Shown here piece after piece: positions 27,401-34,171 of a stretch of 52,418 nucleotides of DNA. Position 1 is the stretch's first letter; each line of letters begins with the position of its first letter. Source of the stretch: JALRAP01 sp046302815 (lineage in GTDB: Bacteria > Bacteroidota > Bacteroidia > AKYH767-A > OLB10); the NCBI GenBank assembly GCA_046302815.1, contig JBKCHO010000002.1:1-52418 (forward strand), in the 5' to 3' direction. The notes below the pieces were generated by a model. It did no database searches and was not told where the DNA came from. It worked only from the letters and a program-made list of their open reading frames with translations. The position numbers and the translations under genes were made by a program.

Positions 27401-28310
27401 TTTGATCGAACTTGGCTATGTAAGCGTCTTGTATTCCTCCGATTACAGATTGGTGACTGCCGGTAGTGGCGATGTTGCGGATCGAATTGGTGTTACCTGC
27501 GATAAACACATTTCCCGAGCCGTCTGTGGAAATGGCATCGGCGGTTTCGTTGCCTGTTCCACCTATTTGAGAACTCCAAATCAAAACAACCGGATCAATG
27601 GTGATGGCTTTTCCTTTAACGGCGTTGGTGATTTCAAATCCGAAAGTATTTGGAGCTACAATTACCCAACGGCTATCTAATTTTTTTCCTTCCTGAAATA
27701 CACGGGGTGCGCTTTCGCGGATGACACCCATGGCGGTAGGCATCTCCAATTCGCCTTCGCTGTTGATGCGTGCTTGTGTTCCGCTTACGCGGATTTGAAT
27801 CTGATGCCAATCGGTATTTGGTGCGAGTTCGAAATCGTATTCCAATAGGTTATCGATGCTGTAGAAGCGCACATGGATGCCCGGATAAACCTCAAACAAG
27901 CGAACCTCTTCGTACGACTTTACGCCTTCGATAACCCTAGAGCCATAATGGTTGGTAATGCCTTCCTGTGGTTTGTATCCTTGGGTTTTTCCACGGAATG
28001 TAGATCCCACCCATTGCATATCGATGCGCTGGATGGAAGCCGTTTGGTTGGAGCCCTCACCGGTAAGGGTGTGCACTTGATGTGAAACGCCTTGGTTTGT
28101 GATGATGTATTGGGCATCGCCGTGTGTTCCCATAAAGAGCACATCGTTTCGTTGCAATCCCGATTGATCGGTTATTTGTCCCTTATTTTCATGGAACTGC
28201 ACCGTTGGTTGTTTTGTGTTACCAACGGGGTTCGATGACCCGGTGTTTGGGAATAGGAAACTCAGGCAAAAGGCCATGGCAAGCAACACAGGCTGTAGTC
28301 GTGTTCTCAT
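21462..28310 (-). CDS. Giant secreted multidomain protein with SBBP propeller, six 70-residue Ig-like repeats and T9SS sorting domain
   Basis: The 2,282-residue product starts at ATG 28310 with a signal peptide. In order there are: a DUF7948-like N-terminal domain (about 35-230); an SBBP beta-propeller with blades such as WATYYGGSG (about 245-590); an SdrD-B-like domain (GLVFNDANQNC, about 655-715); a DUF11/DUF7619-like region (about 1005-1150); six tandem 70-residue Ig/PKD-like repeats (about 1157-1576); an HYR domain (about 1623-1700); a SprB repeat; further Ig-like repeats; a second propeller-like region (about 1936-2195); and a T9SS C-terminal domain. The last contains the FAWPNPTSGVLNINL motif, about 2200-2282. 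This is the plan of a cell-surface adhesin or gliding-associated protein. The ligand is unknown. The alternative start at 28358 lacks an N-terminal signal peptide. Confidence 0.88.
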   Translation of the reverse strand: MRTRLQPVLLAMAFCLSFLFPNTGSSNPVGNTKQPTVQFHENKGQITDQSGLQRNDVLFMGTHGDAQYIITNQGVSHQVHTLTGEGSNQTASIQRIDMQWVGSTFRGKTQGYKPQEGITNHYGSRVIEGVKSYEEVRLFEVYPGIHVRFYSIDNLLEYDFELAPNTDWHQIQIRVSGTQARINSEGELEMPTAMGVIRESAPRVFQEGKKLDSRWVIVAPNTFGFEITNAVKGKAITIDPVVLIWSSQIGGTGNETADAISTDGSGNVFIAGNTNSIRNIATTGSHQSVIGGIQDAYIAKFDQSGRRVWATYYGSVGNESGQACTVDGLGNIYLSGQAGGAAPNSIATAGSYQAINASGSFDLYLAKFNASGLRQWATYYGGSGVENYADLATDGSGNIYLAGITNSSSGIATAGAHQTTIGGSTDGFVVKFTGGGTRIWATYHGGSLDEGSQISCATDINGNLALAGETRSTNNMSTSGSYQQSIGGNYDAWIARFTSSGVRNWSTYLGGSAADRGRSVAFDGNGNVVVTGWTSSTSGIATAGAHQTTFGGGTSDAMVASFQPNGAINWSTYKGGTTSEQGFALAIENSGKIFLLTNGPTAIESFASNGTYLTMDSYTGPFYGALLNICSGGNGIVFASGQANNNALVEKYQIGSVSGLVFNDANQNCIQESGEAVVPNMRFTVQPGNLFVQSDNNGRISILSLPDGNYTIYPDTIQSPWFSTCGNSIAFIVTNGIGIITPIGIKPKDACSAPDITIYSQVLRPCLNSQKVRVSACNKSTATVNLVQAYADVEFDPNIIPVSSSLPYIQTGSNTFRFLLGDITPGNCVDFNVFVDVDCNVISGQSLCMEAKLFPADSCAIVNAIYPGTQNGLNLYGGGIPCTMPWDTSAISVKGLCQNGTVFFDVFNSAGSNGNMMCYSQVRIYTDGILTQVDSVMLMGGGVKSYALPGTGQTMRLEVDQHPLAPFYSTPSVTVELCGGSSNWTPGLVNSLPSNDASPATDIFCAVADEVSPTFSKKGFPLGVTSANLIYPNRQLQYFIEFANTSNDTAFTAVVRDTLDQSLNALTVTAGGSSHPYQFRIYGNNILEWRFNNLNLPPAANGDNKAYVSFTVEQNPDLPDNTVINNKAFVAFNAGAFIGTNSTFHTVGRQLFSVQACPPPSISGVSTICQGATTTLTASPGYASYQWSNGANTPSIIVSTSGTYTVTVVDFTGCSNSASRTVTVNSNPSPSITGTFTVCFGNAATLNASTGFASYLWSDGSTTSSISTTTSGVYTVTVTNGFGCTGTASQTATINPKPTPSITGVFDVCQGNSALLNATPGFTSYLWSNGATSSSIGPTTSGTYTVTVTNSSGCTGVAQQTVTVIPTPQPSITGNSTICQGETATLTAAAGFNSYLWSNGASTQTISVTTGGTYTVTVTNSSGCTGSKSQVVLVNPSPSPSISGVFSACQGAAATLSANAGFSSYSWSNGANTQTINPTVSGNYTVTVTNANGCSGSVSQSVSIIPSPTPNIAGNFSVCQGAAATLTASSGFVSYSWSTGANTQTINPTVAGIYTVTVTNANGCTGTASQQVNIGAASTSSVSVQQCPGTSYTLPNGQVVSTSGTYITTISASNGCDSVITTNLSFVDNLAPIVVACPSSFTSCNPASWAPPVFSDNCSFTVSSNFQPGATLPIGNTTITYTATDAGGNATSCSFVVTVVDFTVAINQTNVSCNGGSNGSASAVATGTSGTVSYLWSNGATSQTINNLIAGTYTVTVTNGNCSRQASVNITQPGVFTTAITPNGPTVFCQGGSVTLTASSGASYLWSTGATTQSIVVGNSGSYSVTVTNASGCTAIAPPIAVTVNPNVNASVSISSNPSGAVTANTSITFTAVPVNGGSTPVYQWKKNGVNVGTNSSTYVNNAWVNNDVVHCAMTSNANCVIGSPATSNNITVNVNLVAGAPKYVVSDSVTNSVYYYDSLFVFISSSTLSTNILNGNTSVGDINIAGGFGYVMNGLTPGRAYRSSQAGTAALQSRNLRSNTGGVLNPATGIIVRGDTLNVLDKKARAIFYYLTSQAFNGATTNYNAIARKNLASQNANGEALGFDNTYLYVLENGNTKAIYRYLINSTTGIIRSRPLQTVAGAPLNNILGMVVDGTRVLVTDNGVDSVYVYLKSALYTGSNTIPLNAIAQYPLSTLNLTSTGIALASTTSLLREQASIEQPTDLFAWPNPTSGVLNINLKGFDEIADVRLTVFDLNGRLVIQQTIADHSSISTIDLTGNKPGLYAIVVEQGCTRKTVRVVVD
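23581..24840 (-). repeat. Six tandem 210-bp repeats within the giant T9SS gene
   Basis: Six coding units of exactly 70 codons each fill 1,260 bp without gap. Each begins PxPxIxGxxxxCxG, has the core YxWSxGxxTxxI, then TVTVTNxxGC. Two cysteines per unit are conserved. Units 5 and 6 are most alike. Confidence 0.93.
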
Positions 28311-28842
28311 GGGAGGATATCGTTTTGGTTTAGATGGTTCACCAATAGGGAGAACCATAAATGAATCTTTTACAATTTAAAAACAAACACCCCAATAGTG
28401 CAAGTGGTTTTGGTGAATGTTGAATAGTGGTGGGTGAGGTGGTTCTGAATTTTCAAGCACACTACACATACTGTGGTCTCATTTCTACAGAAAATTCCAT
28501 GATTAGACCGAATTAATCTAATAAAAGCTTCTTTTAAGTCAATTAATAATTAAAAAAATACAAAATCACTCCTTGTGCAATAAAAATGACTCAGACCAAG
28601 GTTTTTTCAATAAAATGAGGCGAAATCTGACCTTAGTGTCCTATTTCAAGGGTAAAAGGGCATTTGACTCGTTTGCCTTGTACGGCAGCCTCTTCGAATA
28701 CCAAATCACATTTTGGAGCGTAGAGTTGTATAATCTCATTCAAGTAAATCGAATCAGTTCAAACCTAAATCAAGCAAACTATCGAAATAGTCAACCACTC
28801 TTCTCTAATATGAATTTAGTGAAAGTGGGCTGACGGAAGTAG
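28311..28842. other. AT-rich intergenic region
   Basis: This 532-bp stretch separates two minus-strand genes. Apart from the leader hairpin at 28334-28358 I see no convincing promoter consensus, RNA gene or repeat. An 86-codon plus-strand frame at 28573-28833 has no recognisable features and is not called. Confidence 0.6.
28334..28358 (-). promoter_or_regulatory. Hairpin in the leader of the giant T9SS gene
   Basis: ATGGTTC and GAACCAT form a perfect 7-bp stem with an 11-nt loop, 24 nt upstream of the ATG at 28310. A role in mRNA stability or translation is possible but not shown. Confidence 0.4.
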
Positions 28843-29823
28843 TCAATCCAAAATTCCCTCCATCACCTTGCCATCACAATGTGGCATTTCAATGCCCAAA
28901 ACTTTTGCGATTGTAGCTGTGATGTCGTTTTGGCTGTAGGATGCAGTGTCTATGTGGCCTTTTCGAACTTGTGGTCCCAATGCCATGAAGTTGATGTGTC
29001 GACAACCATCACAATTGTCGCCGTGCGAAATGAAGCCATTCGACCAACCGTCTGAGTGTCGTCCATGATCGTTGGTGATAATGAGCATGGTGTTGTCTTT
29101 GTAATTTTCATTGCTTTGAATGAAATCCCAAAGTCTATAGGCATACTCGTCGCCTTTGCGGATGCCGTCGAGGTACAAGGGCCAATTACCCATGTGACCA
29201 GCCATGTCGGGCTCCTTCAAATTGATAAGCATTACGCGAGGTCTGCCTGTTTGAAGTTGCGCCATCGCATTATTGAAAGTAATAGAATCCTCGCGATATC
29301 CACTACCCAAACCACTATTGCCACAATCTGTAGAGGGCCTGAATTTACCTCTCCATTCCGGATCGGTACAGTCAGACAGAACTTCCAATTTGTCTTTGGA
29401 TGTGATAATCCAACTGCGTTGTTCACCAGCGTTGTTTGCTTTACGCCAGTATTGCATGAAAGAGGCATAAGTAGGCGTTTCCTCTCCACCATTGTTCAGT
29501 GGTTCGTAATGTCCAGTGCAAATAGCAGCATGGCCATTAACCGTGTTTGTTAGTCCATCAATGTAAAGCTTGGTGCAAACAGTCCCCTTCGGCATCATCG
29601 ACTTTAATTTCGGGATATAAGTGTAATTGCTGTCTCCAAACATTTCCGAATAACGGGCTCCATCAATCACCAATACGATTACATTTTTGGTAGAAGCTTC
29701 AGGTGTGGGCAAGGTGGCTTCCGAATCACGGCCACAACCTGTTGTGAAGCTTGCCAGCAGCATCAATAATAAAAACCGCAACATCGAATTCGTATTTATT
29801 TTAGTGAAGGGTTTTAAGGTCAT
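28843..29823 (-). CDS. Alkaline phosphatase superfamily lipoprotein (phosphodiesterase/phosphopentomutase-like)
   Basis: The 326-residue protein keeps the metal-site pattern of the alkaline phosphatase superfamily: Asp in VLVIDGARYSE, a probable nucleophile Thr in LTNTVNGHAAICTG, Asp and His in EPDMAGHMG, Asp-His in ITNDHGRH, and His in GCRHINF. A signal segment with lipobox (LLASFTTGC) predicts a lipid-anchored periplasmic or surface enzyme. The ATG at 29823 overlaps the upstream stop as ATGA, which favours coupling. An ATG at 29784 would give a more normal signal peptide. The substrate could be a phosphomonoester, phosphodiester or sulfate ester. It follows a kelch protein gene. Confidence 0.82.
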   Translation of the reverse strand: MTLKPFTKINTNSMLRFLLLMLLASFTTGCGRDSEATLPTPEASTKNVIVLVIDGARYSEMFGDSNYTYIPKLKSMMPKGTVCTKLYIDGLTNTVNGHAAICTGHYEPLNNGGEETPTYASFMQYWRKANNAGEQRSWIITSKDKLEVLSDCTDPEWRGKFRPSTDCGNSGLGSGYREDSITFNNAMAQLQTGRPRVMLINLKEPDMAGHMGNWPLYLDGIRKGDEYAYRLWDFIQSNENYKDNTMLIITNDHGRHSDGWSNGFISHGDNCDGCRHINFMALGPQVRKGHIDTASYSQNDITATIAKVLGIEMPHCDGKVMEGILD

Positions 29824-31022
29824 GGCTTAACTGTTTTAATGATTTTTTGTGTGATGACTTTTTCAGAGCCATTCCAGAAAGTCGCTTGGTAAGTGGCGCA
29901 AGGAAATTCAGATAAGTCAATATTGAGCTGTTTCGTTTGAACCGGGATTTTCAAAACCGCTTTACCATTCATATCATGAAGGGTAAAGTCAGTAACATGC
30001 GAAACCTCACCATCCAATCTAATTTCCATTTTATCTACAACAGGATTTGGAAAAATGCGCAGCGAAATTGAAATTGGATAATCAGCGATAGCACTTGTGC
30101 CGCTTTCGGCAACATAAGCCCAAAAATCATTCTTCAAAACACCCGGCGTAACTCCATCATAGCCGGTCCCAACATAACCGGTTGATGCAATAGAAAACTG
30201 GGTCGCTTCTTCAGTGGGACCACCTCCATAGCTGGCTTTGATCGCCCAGGAATTCGTTGACGGGTCGTATTGATAGAAATCTGAATAATACAATCCAAAA
30301 CTAGAGCCCATGCCCAAGTATCCAAATCCGTTCATCGAGAAGGCTGTTGCCTCTACCCTGGAGAAGCCGGGCACGAAGCCTTTCGAAGTCCATGTGTCGG
30401 TAACCTGATCCCACTCCCAAAAATCATTGGTCAGTCCGGCACCCGGAATCAAGCCTGTGCCAACATATGCTTTGTTACCTAACGCAAATCCACATGCATA
30501 GTGTCTTCCACTGGTTGGCATGCTCGATTTCTGCGACCATGCATCTGCAACGGGATCATATTCCCAAAGATCGTTATAGGAAAAACCCAAGCCCATACCG
30601 GAGCAGATGTATCCCTTGTTGTTGATGGAAAAACCAACCGCTGCCTGGCGTGTGCCACCTGGGAACGACGCCACAGGCGTCCATGTGTTAGTCAACGGAT
30701 CATATTTGTATACATCATTGCTTAAAGGAGCTGATACCACATAGCCGAATGAACCAATGGTAAATGCAGCAGCTTCCACAATACCCGTACCCGGATGAGA
30801 CGCCTTCTGAGTCCAAGAGTCGGTAGCAGGGTCGTATTCCCACCAGTCGGATAAATAGGTGGAGGCATTGTAGCCCGTTCCCATGTAACATTTTCCTCCC
30901 AATGAAAATCCTGTGGCGTCTCCTCGGTTCACACCTCCTACATTGGCTTTCTGAACCCAGAAATCCGATTTGGCATGAAAGCAAATTGAAAAAAACGAAA
31001 TGATTAGTAAAAGCCTGCGCAT
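29820..31022 (-). CDS. Secreted kelch-repeat protein with T9SS sorting domain
   Basis: From ATG 31022 (MRRLLLIISFFSICFHAKS) the product has 400 residues. It shows about six kelch blades with repeating motifs such as WWEYDPATDSWTQKASHPG, LWEYDPVADAWSQKSSMP and FWEWDQVTDTWTSKGFVPG. The last 80 residues form a T9SS C-terminal domain (LRIFPNPVVDKMEIRL, FTLHDMNGKAVL). The propeller may bind glycan or protein partners. An ATG at 31031 is an alternative start. The stop codon overlaps the start of the phosphatase gene as ATGA, so the two products are probably made together and may act on the same surface target. Confidence 0.83.
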   Translation of the reverse strand: MRRLLLIISFFSICFHAKSDFWVQKANVGGVNRGDATGFSLGGKCYMGTGYNASTYLSDWWEYDPATDSWTQKASHPGTGIVEAAAFTIGSFGYVVSAPLSNDVYKYDPLTNTWTPVASFPGGTRQAAVGFSINNKGYICSGMGLGFSYNDLWEYDPVADAWSQKSSMPTSGRHYACGFALGNKAYVGTGLIPGAGLTNDFWEWDQVTDTWTSKGFVPGFSRVEATAFSMNGFGYLGMGSSFGLYYSDFYQYDPSTNSWAIKASYGGGPTEEATQFSIASTGYVGTGYDGVTPGVLKNDFWAYVAESGTSAIADYPISISLRIFPNPVVDKMEIRLDGEVSHVTDFTLHDMNGKAVLKIPVQTKQLNIDLSEFPCATYQATFWNGSEKVITQKIIKTVKP

Positions 31023-31118
31023 GTTTTGCATTAACAGGGCTAATTTACCAATTGAAATCCAAATTAGCACACCTCTAGCAATGAACAGACTTCGTAGCTT
31101 GTAGCTTTGTTTTGAATG

Positions 31119-32666
31119 CTACAGGTTTTCGATGTTTTCCAGATGTTGAGCTGCCTGCTCCATAATGGCATTTCGTTGATCACGATCCATCTTATCCAAG
31201 ATTCTATACATCATACCGATTCGTGGATTATTGGCAAAATGCTTTCGATGGGTTTCATAAAAAGACCAATACAAACTATTGAAGGGACAAGCTTTCTCAC
31301 CTGTTTTCGCATCGGCATCATAATAGCAAGCTTTGCAATAGTTGCTCATCTTGCCGATATAGTTGGAAGTGGAGACATAAGGTTTGGTGCCAACAATGCC
31401 GCCATCGGCAAATTGACTCATACCGCGAGTGTTGGTGATTTCCACCCACTCGATCGCATCGATATAGATACCTAGATACCATTTATCTAATTCATCCGGG
31501 TGGATGCCTGCTAGCAATGCAAAGTTTCCTGTGACCATCAACCGTTGTATGTGATGTGCATAGGCTTTATCCAGTGATTGTTGGATGGCATGCTTCATGC
31601 AATTCATATTGGTGTTGCCAGTCCAAAACCATTCGGGTAGCTTGCGTTGATGATTGAGGAAATTCATGGTACCGAATTCGGGCATCCAGCCCCAGTAAAT
31701 ACCCCTCATATACTCGCGCCAGCCGAGAATTTGGCGTACAAAACCTTCGATTTGAGGCAGTGTGATTTTACCGTTACTTTTTCTAAATGCGGCTATGGAG
31801 GCTTCGATGACTTCGAGTGGAGAAATCATTTTGGTGTTCATTGAAAACGAAAGCCGGCTATGGAAAAGCAACCAGGTATCTGTGTGCATGGCGTCCTGGT
31901 ATTTGCCGAAAAGAGGGAGTGCATGTTTGCAGAAATGTTTAAGCAACACGAGACTCTGCTCACGATTGATGGGCCATTCAAAGGAATTAGCATCAATATT
32001 TCCGATAAATGCCAACTTGGCTTTTTTGATATCGTGCAGTATGTCGAGGCAGTTGTTGTTCAACGCGGGTATTTCAGGAAGCGCATCTTTGCCTGCATAG
32101 TTTTTACGATTATCCGAATCGTAATTCCATTTGCCACCCTCCGGTTTGTTGGGTGCTTCCATGAGCAAGTTGTATCTTTTGCGCATCATCCGGTAGAAGG
32201 TTTCCATCAAGGGGTTTTTACCTTTCGGAAAAAGATTCCTCAAATCCATTCGTTCACTCAGGAAATGATGCGAGTCGATGCTGGAACATTCGACTTTTGA
32301 CTTTCTACAATAGGCGCTTAGTTGTTGATCCAAACGCCATTCATCAGGCAATTGATATTCAAATTTCGAAGCCCCTGTCGCAAGGATATGCTTGTCGATG
32401 ATTTTTTCGAGCGGCAAGGCAGCATCCTTGTCAGTGATTTTGATATAAATCACATCATGCCCCTTCCGTTGCAACGAATCTGCGAATGCACGCATGGAAG
32501 CGAAAAACCCGATGATTTTCTGGATGTGGTGTGTAACGTACTCCGACTCTTGATGCATTTCAATCATCAAGTATACAGCCTGGGGATTCTTATCAGTAAA
32601 CCAAGGGTGCTGATGATTCAGCTGATCGCCGAGGATGAGCCGGAGTGTCTTATTATTTTTCGGCAT
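31119..32666 (-). CDS. Iron-sulfur cryptochrome/photolyase (PhrB-type, probable (6-4) photolyase)
   Basis: The 515-residue flavoprotein belongs to the FeS-BCP group of photolyases, which repair UV (6-4) photoproducts using blue light. The start LRLILGDQLNHQHPWF is typical. Cysteines near 356 (NTNMNC) and at 444, 447 and 460 (YCKACYY and KACPF) keep the spacing of the four ligands of the [4Fe-4S] cluster in Agrobacterium PhrB. FAD-binding and active-site segments such as QILGWREYMRGIYW and NTRGMSQFADGG are present. The gene overlaps the end of a DUF2256 gene by 14 bp. That family is often found beside photolyases. Confidence 0.92.
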   Translation of the reverse strand: MPKNNKTLRLILGDQLNHQHPWFTDKNPQAVYLMIEMHQESEYVTHHIQKIIGFFASMRAFADSLQRKGHDVIYIKITDKDAALPLEKIIDKHILATGASKFEYQLPDEWRLDQQLSAYCRKSKVECSSIDSHHFLSERMDLRNLFPKGKNPLMETFYRMMRKRYNLLMEAPNKPEGGKWNYDSDNRKNYAGKDALPEIPALNNNCLDILHDIKKAKLAFIGNIDANSFEWPINREQSLVLLKHFCKHALPLFGKYQDAMHTDTWLLFHSRLSFSMNTKMISPLEVIEASIAAFRKSNGKITLPQIEGFVRQILGWREYMRGIYWGWMPEFGTMNFLNHQRKLPEWFWTGNTNMNCMKHAIQQSLDKAYAHHIQRLMVTGNFALLAGIHPDELDKWYLGIYIDAIEWVEITNTRGMSQFADGGIVGTKPYVSTSNYIGKMSNYCKACYYDADAKTGEKACPFNSLYWSFYETHRKHFANNPRIGMMYRILDKMDRDQRNAIMEQAAQHLENIENL

Positions 32667-32805
32667 GGCTTCTATTTCTATTCATTCGACATTTGTCGCT
32701 GCAGTACCTCACTTCATCCCACACTTTTTCCCATTTTTTCCTCCAGGTGAAAGGGCGGTTGCAAACCGCACAGTTTTTGGTGGGAAGGTGGGGTTTACGG
32801 TGCAT
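32653..32805 (-). CDS. DUF2256 mini-protein, overlapping the photolyase gene
   Basis: A 50-codon gene starts at ATG 32805 and ends inside the photolyase gene. The product has a CAVC pair near residue 12, the strongly conserved core RPFTWRKKWEKVWDEVRYCS (residues 17-36) and CSDKC ending at 39. The two pairs, C-x2-C and C-x3-C, suit a small zinc-ribbon fold. This is the full DUF2256 signature. The family has no established function, but its members often lie next to photolyase/cryptochrome genes. The 14-bp overlap implies translational coupling. It is too short for ordinary gene finders with a 60-codon limit. Confidence 0.92.
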   Translation of the reverse strand: MHRKPHLPTKNCAVCNRPFTWRKKWEKVWDEVRYCSDKCRMNRNRSHAEK

Positions 32806-32965
32806 GGATGGAATATGGTGATTTATCAAAACACAACATCAAACACGTTTGTTTAAGGATTTGCTGAAAAATTGCCCTTTTGACCACAAGTGCAAATCAT
32901 TCTGCTATTTATTCATAATGGCCTGATTCAGTCCGGTTGAACAAAAGCCCTGATGATCTGAAAAA

Positions 32966-34042
32966 CTATTGGGCTATGGTTCTAATCTCTGCATTGATGC
33001 TTTTCAATGAAATCAAACGAAAAGATTTCCAACACTTCATAAGTTCTTCTTGAATCATTTTCATGGAGTGAACTTCCTTTTGAAGTCCGGTTTCAGATGT
33101 GAAAATTGCTCCAGTTACCGGCTTGCCTCGCTCGTCTTTCCATTGAAATGCGATAGAGACAAGTCGATTGATTAAAAGTGATTTCAGTTCCGATGTGTCT
33201 TTCGAGTTCAATCCCTCATACGATGTTAAACACGCATACGAAAAGCCTTCAGGTGCCGCAATGGATTGCGTTTCGAGCTTTATGGTTGCAAACAGGTTTC
33301 CTTCAAAATGTGTTTCAAGCAGATCTTCCTTGCAGAATCGTTCAAATTCCTCACTCGATTTGAATATTTTTTTCTGTCGACTGTAATGAACTATGCCTCC
33401 GTTTTCTCTGAATGTTTTTGAAAATTCATCGCTAAAAAAATAAAATTCAGAGTTGTAAGGCCCTCGTCTGATACATTCCCACGACCCTAACGGCATAAAG
33501 CGATAAAAGTAATTTTTATTCGCTATCCAATTGATACTGTCTTTATGGATATTGGCTATAAGCTCAATTTCTCCAATTATTGGAATTATGCCATACGATT
33601 CAATTATATTTCCTGGGTGACTTTGGATTCTTGTCTTTGCAACTGTATCTGGAATCACATCGATGTTTGCGAAAACAAGGCCTTGTTCATTTGTTCGTGC
33701 ATGTGCTTCCAGGAAATAATTTTTAGAAGGCTCGATGATTAACTCAACGGAATCTTTCAAGTCACCATTCATTGTCCATATAATATGCTTTCCAATCATA
33801 CTTGTGTGGATCCTGTAAATTCTTTTATAGTGGACCTTGCCCAATCCAAATATCAGATTTTCGTCTGCCCATACGCCAACCCATTTAACAGTTGTGTCTT
33901 CTACTCCATCCCGTAAAATATAAATATGAGCCAATTTGGAAGTGTCGAGGTTAGCTGGGCCCCTGACGCCAAAATCCACTTGTGCTTCCGTTTTCGTTTG
34001 AAGGAATAGAATTGCAGATAATAGCAGGATGTTTGTTTTCAT
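32966..34042 (-). CDS. Exported protein of unknown function
   Basis: From ATG 34042 the product has 358 residues and a signal peptide (MKTNILLLSAILFLQTKTEAQ). The N-terminal half looks beta-rich with a GldM-like flavour, although no motif could be assigned. It includes RIYRIHTSMIGKHIIWTMNG and VELIIEPSKNYFLEAHA. The C-terminal third is more alpha-helical and charged. The gene is more AT-rich than its neighbours, which fits a lineage-specific or acquired gene. It stands alone between the photolyase unit and a terminator. I do not recognise a family. Confidence 0.7.
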   Translation of the reverse strand: MKTNILLLSAILFLQTKTEAQVDFGVRGPANLDTSKLAHIYILRDGVEDTTVKWVGVWADENLIFGLGKVHYKRIYRIHTSMIGKHIIWTMNGDLKDSVELIIEPSKNYFLEAHARTNEQGLVFANIDVIPDTVAKTRIQSHPGNIIESYGIIPIIGEIELIANIHKDSINWIANKNYFYRFMPLGSWECIRRGPYNSEFYFFSDEFSKTFRENGGIVHYSRQKKIFKSSEEFERFCKEDLLETHFEGNLFATIKLETQSIAAPEGFSYACLTSYEGLNSKDTSELKSLLINRLVSIAFQWKDERGKPVTGAIFTSETGLQKEVHSMKMIQEELMKCWKSFRLISLKSINAEIRTIAQ

Positions 34043-34122
34043 TCGGCCATAATGGATTTTCCATGCAAAGGAATGGTAAGAAGGACACCTGTCGTATGAC
34101 AATTGTTAGGTGATAATAAAAA

Positions 34123-34149
34123 AAACGGGAGGTGATTTTCCTCCCGTTT
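34123..34149 (-). terminator. Intrinsic terminator of the MBL-rhodanese gene
   Basis: AAACGGGAGG and CCTCCCGTTT form a perfect 10-bp stem with a 7-nt loop, followed on the minus strand by a run of T. It lies 22 bp after the stop codon at 34172. Confidence 0.92.
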
Positions 34150-34171
34150 GAATCCGTTATACAAATGGATT

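Noticed and set aside
28573..28833. 86-codon plus-strand frame in the AT-rich gap
   Set aside because: No signal peptide, motif or promoter; it has many rare-looking residues and lies in an AT-rich stretch where such frames occur by chance.
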